Positions 40,026 through 50,594 of a DNA stretch of 64,000 nt are shown here, one piece after another. The stretch spans positions 9,416 through 73,415 of the forward strand of contig NZ_JAUTDR010000010.1 in NCBI RefSeq assembly GCF_030649675.1, read 5' to 3'. The stretch comes from Haliea sp. E1-2-M8 (lineage in GTDB: Bacteria > Pseudomonadota > Gammaproteobacteria > Pseudomonadales > Halieaceae). Under the pieces are notes generated by a model. The model had not been told where the DNA came from. It saw only the letters and a list, made by a program, of their open reading frames with translations, and did not search any database. Position numbers and translations under genes: made by a program. Positions within the stretch are counted from its first letter, which is position 1. Each line of letters starts with the position of its first letter.

Positions 40026-40658
40026 ATGACGACCTGCGCAAGGACATCCCCCGTGACTGCACTCCTGCCCCCGCTGCTGGCGGTCGGTATCGTGTTGCTG
40101 CTGTCGGCCTGCGTGACCGCGCCGGAGCCCTCCGAAGCGCCGGTCGCCGAACCGCCCGTCGAGGCGGCCCCGGCGGCCCCCGCGCCGGAGCTCACCCTGA
40201 ACCTGCCGTCGCGCGAGCAGTGCCAGTGCCAGCCATCGCCGGAACGCGACCTGACCTTCCTCGAGCGCGGCTATCAGGCACTGAGCCAGGGCGATGCGGT
40301 CACAGCCCTGCAGCATTTTCAGCGTTACAAGCGTCTGGAAACGGTGGCCGCGGCCCAGTGGGAGGCGGACGTCGCCATTGCTTATCTGGCCATGCTGCCA
40401 GACAGTCCACTCTACGACCACGATGCCGCTGAACAGAGTTACCAGGCCCTGGCCCGGCGCCTGTTGCCGGACATGCAGGTACACGCCACCGCGCTGTTGA
40501 TGCGCGACTCGCTGGCGGCTTTTGCCCTGCTGAACCGGCATATCGCCGATCTGGAAAGCAGCAATGCCACGCTTACCGAAGACCTGGCAAAGCGCGAGGA
40601 AGCAATCAGGCGGCTGCGGGAGTTGACTCTGGGGCAGTCGCGGGGATCTCAACCGTAA
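40026..40658 (+). CDS. lipoprotein of unknown function
   Basis: From the ATG at 40026 the protein has 210 residues. A lipoprotein signal peptide ends at the lipobox LLLSAC near residue 28. A Pro/Ala/Glu-rich linker follows, then a helical part (LERGYQALSQGDAVTALQHFQRYKRLETV), which suggests a TPR-like repeat, and a C-terminal coiled coil (LESSNATLTEDLAKREEAIRRL). QseG-type lipoproteins associated with kinases have a comparable layout but I see no specific match. Its last 53 bases overlap tail-to-tail with the histidine kinase gene on the other strand. Confidence 0.72.
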   Translation: MTTCARTSPVTALLPPLLAVGIVLLLSACVTAPEPSEAPVAEPPVEAAPAAPAPELTLNLPSREQCQCQPSPERDLTFLERGYQALSQGDAVTALQHFQRYKRLETVAAAQWEADVAIAYLAMLPDSPLYDHDAAEQSYQALARRLLPDMQVHATALLMRDSLAAFALLNRHIADLESSNATLTEDLAKREEAIRRLRELTLGQSRGSQP

Positions 40659-42144
40659 ACTCGGCCCCCTTCCCCAGCGCACTGCTGACGTTTATTTTCC
40701 CGCCCATCAGCTCGCAGTACTCGCGACAGATCGCCAGGCCGAGGCCGGTGCCGCCGTAGTTGGCGCTGGTGGTGTTGCCAGCCTGGACGAAGGCTTCGAA
40801 TATCCTTACCTGCTCTTCCTCATTCATGCCAATGCCGGTATCCCTGACACTGAACGTAAGCCAGGCGCCCGGGCCGCTGCCGGTTGCGCTGGCGGTCAGG
40901 TAAATGTCCCCATCGTTGGTGAACTTGCAGGCGTTGCTCAGCAGATTCAGGAAGATCTGGCGAAACCGGGTTGCATCCGAGTACAGCGTTGGCAGGGCAG
41001 ACCAGTCTGTCGGCAGGTGCAGCCTGTTGTCCTTCTCCCGCAGCAGCGGCGCCATGGAATCGGCGACCTGGCGGAGTATGTCAGCAGCGGCGAAGTGCTC
41101 GCGGTGCAGGGCCATCTTGCCGGTCTCGATTTTCGACAGGTCCAGAATGTCATTGATCAGTGCCAGCAACTGGCGGCCGGAGCGTACGATTTTCTCCAGA
41201 TCACGCTGGAACTGCGCCCGGTCCACCTCGCCGGTATCATCCAGCTCATCGTGCAGCATTTCGCTGTAGCCGATGATGGCGTTCAGCGGCGTACGCAGTT
41301 CGTGGCTGACGTTGGCCAGGAAGCGGCTTTTGGCGGCGTTGGCATCGTCCGCGCCATCCTTGGCCTGGCGGACCTCTTCGATTGCGTTGCGCAATTTGTC
41401 CGACATGTCGTTGAATGCGGTCGCCAGTTCACCGAGTTCCCCACGGTCTTCGATACCGACGATGCGGTAGTCAAGATCGCCGCTGCCGATACGCTGGGTG
41501 CCGCGCTTGAGCCGTTTCAGCGAGCGATTGGTATAGCGCAGCAGGAAGAAACCCAGCAGGACAGTGAGGAAGATAGAGGCGACAAAGCCGATGACGGTGA
41601 TTCTATCGGTCAGGGCGATGGTGCGGTCAATGAGGCTGGCCCGCTGCACCGCGATGAACGCCTGGCGCTGCTCGAGCTGGCGCAGGTGTTCCAGGGTCTC
41701 GACAAAGGGTAGGGGGTCGTCCATGTCGTCGCGAAACTCGGGATCGTTGTACCTGCGGTAGAACTCCAGCCAGCTGGCCAGCAGGTATTCGCCGGCCTGT
41801 TGCAGGCGCTGGTACTGGGGCTTGGTTACCTCGCTGCTGAGGTCGCCCAGCTCGCGCAGCTTGTCACTGATGGTGGCGATGTCGGCCTCGGCGCGCTCCA
41901 GCTCCGCTGCTTCGAGCTTGTCCCCCGTGGTCTCGCGCAGGGTCGCCAGCACCAGAATCTGCTGGCGCTGGTTTTCCAGCAACTGGGCGGCGTCGGTGGA
42001 CAGCTGGGCTGCGGTCACGGAACTGCGATAGGCGAGCATGCTTTCCTGGCGCGCGTAGCTGCCCCAGAAGTGGGTGCCGACGTTGATGGCAAACAGTGCC
42101 AGGATGGTGCACAGCGACAGGGTCAGGCGGCGGCGCAGGCTCAC
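40606..42144 (-). CDS. membrane sensor histidine kinase with HAMP domain
   Basis: A 512-residue kinase. A membrane segment near residues 8-25 and another near 180-205 flank a helical periplasmic sensor of about 155 residues. A HAMP domain (LKRLKRGTQRIGSGDLDYRI) and short coiled coil precede the His box FLANVSHELRTPLNAIIGYSEML. The ATPase domain has LNLLSNACKFTNDG, DTGIGMNEEEQ and GGTGLGLAICREY. It has no receiver or Hpt domain of its own. The GTG start overlaps the response regulator stop by four bases (GTGA), so kinase, regulator and cyclase are one transcript. Confidence 0.93.
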   Translation of the reverse strand: MSLRRRLTLSLCTILALFAINVGTHFWGSYARQESMLAYRSSVTAAQLSTDAAQLLENQRQQILVLATLRETTGDKLEAAELERAEADIATISDKLRELGDLSSEVTKPQYQRLQQAGEYLLASWLEFYRRYNDPEFRDDMDDPLPFVETLEHLRQLEQRQAFIAVQRASLIDRTIALTDRITVIGFVASIFLTVLLGFFLLRYTNRSLKRLKRGTQRIGSGDLDYRIVGIEDRGELGELATAFNDMSDKLRNAIEEVRQAKDGADDANAAKSRFLANVSHELRTPLNAIIGYSEMLHDELDDTGEVDRAQFQRDLEKIVRSGRQLLALINDILDLSKIETGKMALHREHFAAADILRQVADSMAPLLREKDNRLHLPTDWSALPTLYSDATRFRQIFLNLLSNACKFTNDGDIYLTASATGSGPGAWLTFSVRDTGIGMNEEEQVRIFEAFVQAGNTTSANYGGTGLGLAICREYCELMGGKINVSSALGKGAEFTVEIPATAPESTPAAA

Positions 42145-42515
42145 GAGGCGGTCAGTCTCCGGATTTTGGCCAGCAGTTCGGGAAAATCGATGGGCTTGGT
42201 GGCGTAATCGTCGCAGCCAGCGGAAAGAGCACTGCGGCGGTCCGCGTCCATTGCGTGGGCGGTGAGGGCAATAATCGGAATATCCCGCAGCCGGTCGTCC
42301 GCCCGCGCCGCACGGCAGGCGGTCCAGCCATCCATCACTGGCAGGTTCATGTCCATCAGCACAAGTGCGGGCCGGGCGCTCGCCATCAGCACCAGTGCCT
42401 GTTCACCGTCGGCGGCGGTAATCACCGCGAAGCCGGCCCGGGTCAGGCGCCGGGTCAGCATTTCGCAATTCAGTTCGTTGTCTTCCACCAGCAGTATCGG
42501 CCCGCTCTCAGCCAT
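42141..42515 (-). CDS. single-domain response regulator
   Basis: A 124-residue stand-alone receiver: acidic residues in LLVEDNELN, phospho-acceptor Asp in VLMDMNLPVMDGW near 57, Thr/Ala in ALTAHAM and Lys in ATKPIDFPELL near 108. The ATG at 42515 has AGGAGG six bases upstream, and the gene overlaps the cyclase stop by eight bases. Without an output domain it may pass phosphate on or bind a target protein, as CheY and DivK do. Confidence 0.92.
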   Translation of the reverse strand: MAESGPILLVEDNELNCEMLTRRLTRAGFAVITAADGEQALVLMASARPALVLMDMNLPVMDGWTACRAARADDRLRDIPIIALTAHAMDADRRSALSAGCDDYATKPIDFPELLAKIRRLTAS

Positions 42516-43956
42516 GGTCGGCCTCCTGGATCCGCTGCACCAGGACCGATTGCTCAATGCCCCGGATGGCGAGTTCGCGGCGGTTACTCAGGATATAGGT
42601 TCCCTGCAGCTTGCTGGCGGTGCTGTCGGAAATCAGGATTTCGCCGCCCTCGCAGTGGTCCTCGATGCGCGAGGTGACATTCATGGGGTGGCCGACGAAG
42701 CCGTATTTACTGCGCCGTTCGGAACCGATATTGCCGGCGATCACCGAGCCCGTATTGAGGGCGATGCCGGTGGTCAGTTCGGGCAGGCCAGCGGCCCGAT
42801 TGTCGGCGTTGATACCCGCCATGGCCGCCTGCATGGCCAGGGCGCAGCGCACCGCCCGGTCGGCGTCATCGTCCCGATGCTGGGGCGCACCGAACACCGT
42901 CAAAATGGCGTCGCCGATAAACTCGTCAATGGTGCCACTGTGGGCCATGATGATGTCGGTCATGGTGCCCAGGTAGCGGTTGAGCATGGCGACCACGTGC
43001 TGCGGGGCCAGCTGTTCGCTCAAGGTGGTAAAGCCGCGGATGTCGGACATCATGATGGTCACTTCCCGCAGGTCGCCGCCCAGCTCCAGCCCTTCGGGCC
43101 GTTCCAGGATCTCGGTGACGATCTCATCCGACAGATAGCGGCCGAAGGTGGCGCGGATGAATTTCTCGTTGCGCTCCAGCTGCTGCCGGTACTGTTCCTC
43201 GCGGTCGTGCCAGCGTTTGCGCTCAATGCCGGCCTTGATCCTGGCCTGCAGCAGTACCGGGTTGAAGGGCTTGAACAGGTAGTCGTCGGCGCCCGCCTCG
43301 ATGCAGGCGATAATACCGTCCATATCCTGGCTGCCGGAAATCACGATTACCGGCGTCGCCCGCCATTCCGGGTGCTCCTTGATTCGCCGCAGCACCTCGC
43401 GGCCGTCCATGTCCGGCATCATCAGGTCCAGCAGGACTACATCGACGTCGGTTTCGGTGAGGGTCTGCAGTGCTTCCGCACCGCTCGCTGCGGTGACCAC
43501 CAGGTGCCCGGAGCGGGACAGATAGCGCGCGACCAGCTCCCGGTTTTCCTGCAGGTCGTCAACCGCGAGGATGAAGCCGGGTTCGGCCGCTATGGTGCGC
43601 CGCTGTGGTGCCGGCGGCGGGGTGTCCGCACCGTTGTGCGCGGTGTGCACGGCCCGCAGCAGACGCGCCAGGCTGTCGCCCAGGACCGTGGCCTCGGCAC
43701 CGATGTCCTCCTGCAGCATCTCGGCATAGCCGCGGATGGCGGCCAGGCTGTTCATCTGGTCGTGGTGGCTGTCGCTGACCGCGGTTGCCAGCTGCCGCTC
43801 CAGGGTGGTGGCGGCCTGGAACAGGCGCCGCAGGTCATCGTGTACGGCGCTGTCCAGGGCCGCGCCATCCGCGTCCGCCTGTGCCTTCAGTTCGCTGACG
43901 GTGCGCAGGAGCATCTGGCTCCAGGGGGCGGGGGTGTGGCTGCTGTCGGTGCTCAC
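42508..43956 (-). CDS. receiver-class III nucleotidyl cyclase fusion
   Basis: From the GTG at 43956 the protein has 482 residues. A helical N-terminal region resembling a histidine-kinase dimerisation helix (DQMNSLAAIRGYAEML) is followed by a receiver domain with Asp in VVLLDLMMPDMDG and Lys in DYLFKPFNP, then a class III cyclase domain. Metal aspartates lie in MMSDIRGFTTLSE and EFIGDAILTVFGAP; the transition-state Asn and Arg are in HPMNVTSRIE. The purine-contact lysine is replaced by Glu (IDEFIGD) and the partner position is Gly (KYGFVG), so cAMP versus cGMP output is open. Confidence 0.9.
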   Translation of the reverse strand: MSTDSSHTPAPWSQMLLRTVSELKAQADADGAALDSAVHDDLRRLFQAATTLERQLATAVSDSHHDQMNSLAAIRGYAEMLQEDIGAEATVLGDSLARLLRAVHTAHNGADTPPPAPQRRTIAAEPGFILAVDDLQENRELVARYLSRSGHLVVTAASGAEALQTLTETDVDVVLLDLMMPDMDGREVLRRIKEHPEWRATPVIVISGSQDMDGIIACIEAGADDYLFKPFNPVLLQARIKAGIERKRWHDREEQYRQQLERNEKFIRATFGRYLSDEIVTEILERPEGLELGGDLREVTIMMSDIRGFTTLSEQLAPQHVVAMLNRYLGTMTDIIMAHSGTIDEFIGDAILTVFGAPQHRDDDADRAVRCALAMQAAMAGINADNRAAGLPELTTGIALNTGSVIAGNIGSERRSKYGFVGHPMNVTSRIEDHCEGGEILISDSTASKLQGTYILSNRRELAIRGIEQSVLVQRIQEADHG

Positions 43957-44177
43957 AAGTGGGCGGATCCCGGGGTCGCGGATTGGCTTGCAGTATAGCG
44001 ATGCTGACTTTACTGTGGAAACCGGCTTTTCATTCGTTATAGATACAGGGCGCACCAGCGTGGCTGTACCCGGGTGACTGTATCGGCCTTTCGCGCGTGC
44101 GTTTCGGTCGGAAGTTGAGGTACTATGGCCCTGAGGGCTTCAGGGATCAGGCTTTTCATGGGGCAGGTATAACAGGC

Positions 44178-44825
44178 ATGTTGCAGCAAGTAGAAATCTT
44201 CCAGGGTCTCTCCCGGGAGGAGCTGGATGCGCTGGCAAGCAGCAGCACCAGCCGTTCCTTTCCAAAAAATACGGTGGTCATCCACGAGAACGACCCGGCC
44301 GACTCCCTTTTCATCATCGAGAGCGGCAAGGTCAAGGTGTACTGTAGCGACAAGAACGGCAAGGAGTTCATCATGAACACCCAGGGCGCCGGCGACTATT
44401 TCGGTGAACTGGCCCTGCTGGACGACTCCCTGCGCTCCGCCTCGGTACGCACGGTGGAGAAGTGCACTTTCTGCATCATTTTCAAGGAAGACTTCAACCG
44501 GGTTCTGGACGATCACCCCAGCATTGCCCGCAAGCTGATCAGCAACCTGGCCCAGCGGGTACGCAAGCTGACTGCGGACGTCAAGAGCCTCGCCCTGCAG
44601 GATGTCTACGGCCGGGTGGCCAACGTGCTGATGGACCTGTCGGAAGAGCGCGGTGACGGCACGCTGTTTATTCCGGAAAAATTGACCCAGCAGGACATCG
44701 CTGACCGTGTCGGCGCCTCCCGGGAGATGGTGGCGAGGATCCTCAAGGATCTCACCATCGGCGAGTACATCCGCTTCGAGGGCCGCCACATCATCATCAA
44801 TACGCGGCTGCCGGCCAAGTATTAA
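44178..44825 (+). CDS. Crp/Fnr-family transcriptional regulator with a cyclic-nucleotide pocket
   Basis: From the ATG at 44178 (215 residues) the protein matches Crp. The nucleotide pocket has YFGELALLDD and RSASVRTV, the Glu and Arg-Ser pair that hold the cyclic phosphate in E. coli Crp. The DNA-binding helix is QDIADRVGASREMVARILKDL, with the Arg-Glu...Arg contacts of Crp. The C-helix positions that read adenine in Crp (Thr127-Ser128) appear as Leu-Thr. No iron-sulfur cysteines of Fnr are present. It is divergent from the cyclase operon, 221 bases apart. A GTG at 44097 adds 27 unlike residues. Confidence 0.9.
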   Translation: MLQQVEIFQGLSREELDALASSSTSRSFPKNTVVIHENDPADSLFIIESGKVKVYCSDKNGKEFIMNTQGAGDYFGELALLDDSLRSASVRTVEKCTFCIIFKEDFNRVLDDHPSIARKLISNLAQRVRKLTADVKSLALQDVYGRVANVLMDLSEERGDGTLFIPEKLTQQDIADRVGASREMVARILKDLTIGEYIRFEGRHIIINTRLPAKY

Positions 44826-44835
44826 TGCTATGACC

Positions 44836-46191
44836 CTAGCGCTGTTTTACTTCCAGACGTAACCGGCCCCTGGCCAATCGGGCGTCCAGCAGGTCGCCCG
44901 GGTTTACCTCTTCCGCGTCCCGAACCACCTGCCCAGCGCCATCTGTGAGGATGCTGTAACCCCGGTTCAGGGTTGCCAGTGGGCTCACCGAGTCCAGCAG
45001 CTGCGCCATGTGGGCCAGCCGCGTGGCCGCGTCCTGTAGCTTGCTGCCCATGCCCCGCTGCTGTCTCTGCTCCAGCCTTGCCACCTGTTCCTGCAGGTTC
45101 CTTAACCGGGTTTCCGGCGAGCGCGCCTGCAGGCGGCTTTCCAACAACAGCAGGCGGCTGCGCTGGTCTCGCAGCAGGGTTCGCTGGGCGCGCCGCAGGC
45201 GCTGTTCCAGATCATCCAGGCGCTGGGCCTGTTCTCGCAACAGGTGTCCGGGGTGGCGCAGGCGCTCACCCAGGTGCAGCAGTTCCCGCTTTGCCTGGCG
45301 CAATCTGATCTGGATGCGGCTGGCCAGGTTCTGCTCCAACTGCGCCAGCCGGGCGCTCCACTCGCGCTGGTCCGGGCTCAGTAGTTCCGCCGCCGCCGAG
45401 GGCGTCGCGGCGCGCTGGTCGGCTACCATGTCGGCGATGCTGAGGTCGATTTCATGGCCAACGGCGCTCACCACCGGCAGGCTGCTGGCGACGATGGCGC
45501 GGGCCACGATCTCCTCGTTGAAGGCCCAAAGATCCTCCAGAGAGCCACCGCCGCGGGTCACCAGCAGCGCGTCCAGCTGCACCAGGCCCTGTGCCTGCCA
45601 GCGATTGGCGCGTTCGATGGCGGCGCGGATCTCCCCGGCAGCGGTTTCGCCCTGTACCGGCACCGGTAACAGCAGCACTTCCATGGCCGGACAGCGCCGC
45701 CGCAGCACTGTCAGCACATCGTGAATCGCCGCACCGGTGGGGGAGGTGATGACGCCCAGCCGGTCTACCTGGGCGGGCAGCGGGCGCTTGCGTGCCGCCG
45801 CGAAAAGCCCCTCGGCCTGCAGCTTGTCCCGCAGCCGCTCAAAAGCTGCCTGCAGGGCACCGGCGCCTGCGTGTTCCAGGTATTCCACGATGAGCTGGAA
45901 CTCGCCGCGGCCCTCATACAGGGATACCCGGCAGCGCAGGCGGATGGCCATGCCGTTCTCCGGCGTCACCCGCATGTGCTGGTTGCGGTTGCGGAACATG
46001 GCGCAGCGCACCTGGGCCGCGCTGTCCTTGAGGGTGAAGTACCAGTGGCCGGAGGAGGGGGCGGCGAAGTTGCTGATCTCGCCTTCAACCCAGAGGAAGT
46101 CGAAGTGGCTTTCCAGCAGGCGCCGCGCTTCCCGGTTCAGCTGGCCAACGGTCAGGGTGGGCGGAGTGTCGGAAACTGGGCGTTGCAGCAC
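44836..46191 (-). CDS. xseA: exodeoxyribonuclease VII large subunit
   Basis: XseA with XseB degrades single-stranded DNA. The protein has an N-terminal OB fold ([24 protein letters not shown]), the middle domain with [19 protein letters not shown] and [46 protein letters not shown], then a long coiled coil from about 260 to 420 and a C-terminal strand [15 protein letters not shown]. The GTG at 46191 gives 451 residues, the family length; an ATG at 46269 would run across the guaB promoter. Confidence 0.95.
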   Translation of the reverse strand: MLQRPVSDTPPTLTVGQLNREARRLLESHFDFLWVEGEISNFAAPSSGHWYFTLKDSAAQVRCAMFRNRNQHMRVTPENGMAIRLRCRVSLYEGRGEFQLIVEYLEHAGAGALQAAFERLRDKLQAEGLFAAARKRPLPAQVDRLGVITSPTGAAIHDVLTVLRRRCPAMEVLLLPVPVQGETAAGEIRAAIERANRWQAQGLVQLDALLVTRGGGSLEDLWAFNEEIVARAIVASSLPVVSAVGHEIDLSIADMVADQRAATPSAAAELLSPDQREWSARLAQLEQNLASRIQIRLRQAKRELLHLGERLRHPGHLLREQAQRLDDLEQRLRRAQRTLLRDQRSRLLLLESRLQARSPETRLRNLQEQVARLEQRQQRGMGSKLQDAATRLAHMAQLLDSVSPLATLNRGYSILTDGAGQVVRDAEEVNPGDLLDARLARGRLRLEVKQR

Positions 46192-46200
46192 GGACTCTGG

Positions 46201-46230
46201 TTTACCTGTGAGGGGCAGAAGATTTATAAT
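46201..46230 (+). promoter_or_regulatory. probable sigma-70 promoter of guaBA
   Basis: A perfect -10 box TATAAT lies at 46225-46230. TTTACC at 46201-46206 is a four-of-six match to the -35 box with an 18-base spacer. guaB starts 38 bases after the -10 box. Confidence 0.7.
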
Positions 46231-46267
46231 TGCATGTTTAGCTGTAACTCGCCAGCCGGAGAGACCC

Positions 46268-47737
<1,470 letters not shown>

Positions 47738-47749
47738 GGCCGATTCCCC

Positions 47750-49327
47750 ATGACAGCAGATATCCACGCCAGCCGGATCCTCATCCTGGACTTCGGCTCC
47801 CAGTACACCCAGCTGATCGCCCGCCGGGTGCGGGAAGTGGGGGTCTACAGCGAAATCCGCGCGTTTGACATGAGCGAGGCCGAGATCCGCGCGTTCGCTC
47901 CCAGCGGCATCATCCTCTCCGGCGGCCCCGAGTCGGTCCCCACACCGGGTTCGCCGCGGGCACCGGATTGCGTATTCGAGCTCGGGGTGCCGGTGCTAGG
48001 CATCTGTTACGGCATGCAGACCATGGCGGCGCAGTTCGGTGGCCAGGTATCCGCGTCTCCGACCAGCGAATTCGGCTACGCCCAGATCCGCCTGGTCGCC
48101 ACCACCGGGCTGTTCCACGATATCCGCGATCATTTCGACAGTGTTGGCAACAGCGTGCTGGATGTGTGGATGAGCCACGGCGACAAGGTGGTGGAACTGC
48201 CGCCGGAGTTCGAGCTGGTGGCCGCCACCGAGAGCTGCCCCATTGCTGCCATGGCGCACCGGGACAAGCCCTACTACGGTATTCAGTTCCACCCCGAGGT
48301 TACCCACACCCTGCAGGGCAAGCGCATCGTCGAGCACTTTGTACTGGAGCTGTGCGGCTGCCAGGCCCTGTGGACCCCCGCCAATATTGTCGAGGACGCC
48401 ATTGCCCGGGTACGCGATACGGTGGGTAGCGACAAGGTGCTGCTGGGCCTGTCCGGCGGCGTCGACTCCTCCGTGGTCGCGGCCCTGCTGCACCGCGCCA
48501 TCGGCGAGCAGCTTACCTGCGTGTTCGTCGACAACGGCCTGCTGCGCCTCAGGGAGGGCGACCAGGTGATGGAGATGTTCGACCGCAACATGGGGGTGAA
48601 GGTCATCCGGGTGGAAGCGGAGGACCTGTTCCTGGGCAAGCTGGCCGGGGTCGCGGACCCGGAGGCCAAGCGCAAGATCATCGGCAATACTTTCATCGAG
48701 GTGTTCGATATCGAAGCGGGCAAGCTACAGGATGTGAACTGGCTGGCCCAGGGCACCATCTACCCTGACGTAATTGAATCCGCCGGCGCCAAGACCGGCA
48801 AGGCCCACGTGATCAAGTCCCACCACAATGTCGGCGGCCTGCCCGAACACATGAAAATGTCCCTGGTGGAGCCCCTGCGCGAGCTGTTCAAGGACGAAGT
48901 CCGGCGCATCGGCCTGGAGCTGGGCCTGCCCTACGACATGGTCTACCGGCACCCCTTCCCGGGCCCGGGCCTGGGGGTGCGCATTCTCGGCGAGGTCAAG
49001 CACGAGTACGCCGAGCTGCTGCGCCGCGCTGACGCCATCTTTATCGAGGAACTGCACCGGGCCGACTGGTACCACAAGGCCAGCCAGGCCTTCGCCGTGT
49101 TCCTGCCGGTAAAGTCTGTCGGCGTGGTGGGGGACGGCCGCCGCTACGAATGGGTCATCGCCCTGCGCGCGGTGGAGACCGTGGACTTCATGACCGCGCG
49201 CTGGGCGCACCTGCCCTACGAGCTACTGGAGACCGTGTCCAACCGGATCATCAACGAGATCTCCGGGGTGTCGCGGGTGACCTACGATGTGAGCAGCAAA
49301 CCCCCGGCGACGATTGAGTGGGAATGA
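47750..49327 (+). CDS. guaA: GMP synthase (glutamine-hydrolysing)
   Basis: GuaA aminates XMP to GMP. The 525-residue protein has a class I glutamine amidotransferase domain with catalytic Cys in LGICYGMQ near 86 and His/Glu in [10 protein letters not shown] near 182, an ATP pyrophosphatase domain with [15 protein letters not shown] near 235, and a C-terminal dimerisation domain with [15 protein letters not shown] near 405 and [11 protein letters not shown] at the end. A degraded second copy of the [10 protein letters not shown] region lies at 59054. The DNA after guaA differs in character, consistent with insertion here. Confidence 0.98.
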   Translation: MTADIHASRILILDFGSQYTQLIARRVREVGVYSEIRAFDMSEAEIRAFAPSGIILSGGPESVPTPGSPRAPDCVFELGVPVLGICYGMQTMAAQFGGQVSASPTSEFGYAQIRLVATTGLFHDIRDHFDSVGNSVLDVWMSHGDKVVELPPEFELVAATESCPIAAMAHRDKPYYGIQFHPEVTHTLQGKRIVEHFVLELCGCQALWTPANIVEDAIARVRDTVGSDKVLLGLSGGVDSSVVAALLHRAIGEQLTCVFVDNGLLRLREGDQVMEMFDRNMGVKVIRVEAEDLFLGKLAGVADPEAKRKIIGNTFIEVFDIEAGKLQDVNWLAQGTIYPDVIESAGAKTGKAHVIKSHHNVGGLPEHMKMSLVEPLRELFKDEVRRIGLELGLPYDMVYRHPFPGPGLGVRILGEVKHEYAELLRRADAIFIEELHRADWYHKASQAFAVFLPVKSVGVVGDGRRYEWVIALRAVETVDFMTARWAHLPYELLETVSNRIINEISGVSRVTYDVSSKPPATIEWE

Positions 49328-49378
49328 TTTCGCGTCTGGCACTGGCGCGCACCATTGAAAACCGTTTATAGACGCGCC

Positions 49379-50053
49379 CTACACCGCCGGCATCAGATAC
49401 ACCTCGCGCACGCTGTTGCGCGGGTTCGCGTTCATGGCGTAGAGGACTGCGTCGGCGACATCCTGCGGATCGAGCTTGTCGGGCTTGGGTTCATCGAAAA
49501 ACGGCGTGTTGACCATGCCCGGCGCGATGACCGTACAGCGCCCCTGCCATTCCTTCATCTCCTCGGCGAGGTTCTGGGCAAAGCCATGCACAAACCACTT
49601 GCTGGCACCGTAAACTGAGCCTTTTATCGTATTGCGACCGGCGGCGGAACCAGTGACGAGGAAGTGGCCCGTGGTCTTTCGCAAGTGAGGCAGCGTCGCG
49701 CGGGCCGTGTGCAGCACGCCGAGGATGTTGACGTCGACCATGCGGCGCCATTCATCCGGGTCACCCGCTTCGGTGCCCGCCGTGTTGAGCCCCATCCCGG
49801 CATTGGCAAAGACGGCGTCGAGCCGGCCGAACTTCTGCAGCCCCGCCTCGACTACCTCGGACAGCCGATCGAAGTCAGTGACATCGGCAGCAATGCCGAT
49901 CGCCCGGTCCTCGCCGATCTCCGCGACAATGTCCTGCAGGAGATCTTCCCGTCGCGCCGTAAGCAACAGCTTGTGGCCCTGCTGCGCCGCCCCAAGGGCC
50001 GTCGCCCGACCGATGCCACTGGAGGCGCCGGTAATCATGAGTACCTTTTCCAT
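49379..50053 (-). CDS. SDR-family oxidoreductase
   Basis: A 224-residue short-chain dehydrogenase of the YdfG-like type: MITGASSGIGRATALG at the N terminus, ANAGMG near 85, catalytic Ser in VTGSAAGRN near 135, YGASKWF near 150, and IAPGMVNTPFF near 182. Substrate is unknown. It is convergent with guaA (51 bases between stops) and divergent from the BlaI gene, sharing the 145-base region that holds an operator-like palindrome. Confidence 0.88.
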   Translation of the reverse strand: MEKVLMITGASSGIGRATALGAAQQGHKLLLTARREDLLQDIVAEIGEDRAIGIAADVTDFDRLSEVVEAGLQKFGRLDAVFANAGMGLNTAGTEAGDPDEWRRMVDVNILGVLHTARATLPHLRKTTGHFLVTGSAAGRNTIKGSVYGASKWFVHGFAQNLAEEMKEWQGRCTVIAPGMVNTPFFDEPKPDKLDPQDVADAVLYAMNANPRNSVREVYLMPAV

Positions 50054-50130
50054 GTCTTTCTCCTTTATCGATCAAGCCTTCACTATACCCGGAAGGCAGG
50101 GCAACAGACCAACGACCGCGCGCCAAACAC

Positions 50131-50154
50131 AAAACCGACTGCCTGTCGGTATTT
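50131..50154. promoter_or_regulatory. palindromic operator upstream of the BlaI-type regulator
   Basis: ACCGAC-TGCCT-GTCGGT at 50134-50150, with A-rich flank on the left and TTTGTG on the right, pairs outward as an extended imperfect palindrome (CACAAAA...ATTTGTG). It lies 48 bases before blaI. The same core and flanks recur inverted at 51614-51640, so this is probably the binding site of the BlaI-type repressor. Confidence 0.75.
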
Positions 50155-50198
50155 GTGTGTTAGCATAAGACCCGTCTGACGCTTGGGAAAGCCGTAGT

Positions 50199-50594
50199 AT
50201 GATCTTGGGTGATTTAGAGAAGCGCGTTCTTCAATTCTTATGGGAGACATCAGAGGCCGATGCCAAGCAGGTGCATGTGGCACTGACCAAGCGCCGGGGC
50301 GGTGCCTTGAACACCATTCAGAGCACCCTGGACAGATTGTTCAAAAAGGACCTGTTGACCCGTCAGAAACAGGGGCACGCTTATTATTATCGAGCCAGAG
50401 TCGGGAAAGAAGAGTTGGTTGCCCAACTGATCCAGAATGTCACCTGTGATTTTATCAGCGAAGGTGAAGACAGCCTGATTGCCGCCTTTTCCTCCTTCTC
50501 TGCCGGCCTGGATGACGACAAACTTTCTCAACTGGAAAAGCTGATTCAGCAACAACGTCAACTGCGTAGCCAGGAAGTCTCTGATGCTGATTAA
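50199..50594 (+). CDS. BlaI/MecI/CopY-family repressor
   Basis: A 131-residue regulator: an N-terminal winged helix (LGDLEKRVLQFLWE, then ALNTIQSTLDRLFKKDLLTRQKQGHAYYYRA), and a helical C-terminal dimerisation part (FSSFSAGLDDDKLSQLEKLIQQQ), which matches the BlaI/MecI family. In known systems a membrane M56 protease inactivates the repressor; such a protease gene overlaps this one by 11 bases. GGGAAA precedes the ATG. The controlled genes here appear to be metal-efflux genes, not a beta-lactamase. Confidence 0.92.
   Translation: MILGDLEKRVLQFLWETSEADAKQVHVALTKRRGGALNTIQSTLDRLFKKDLLTRQKQGHAYYYRARVGKEELVAQLIQNVTCDFISEGEDSLIAAFSSFSAGLDDDKLSQLEKLIQQQRQLRSQEVSDAD

Noticed and set aside
42262-43998. 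578-codon open frame on the plus strand
   Set aside because: Antisense to the receiver-cyclase gene, whose domains are clear; no start signal or family.
44042-44084. GATACAG...CTGTATC inverted pair between the cyclase and Crp genes as a Crp operator
   Set aside because: The half-sites are 29 bases apart and do not resemble TGTGA-N6-TCACA, so it cannot be supported as a Crp site.
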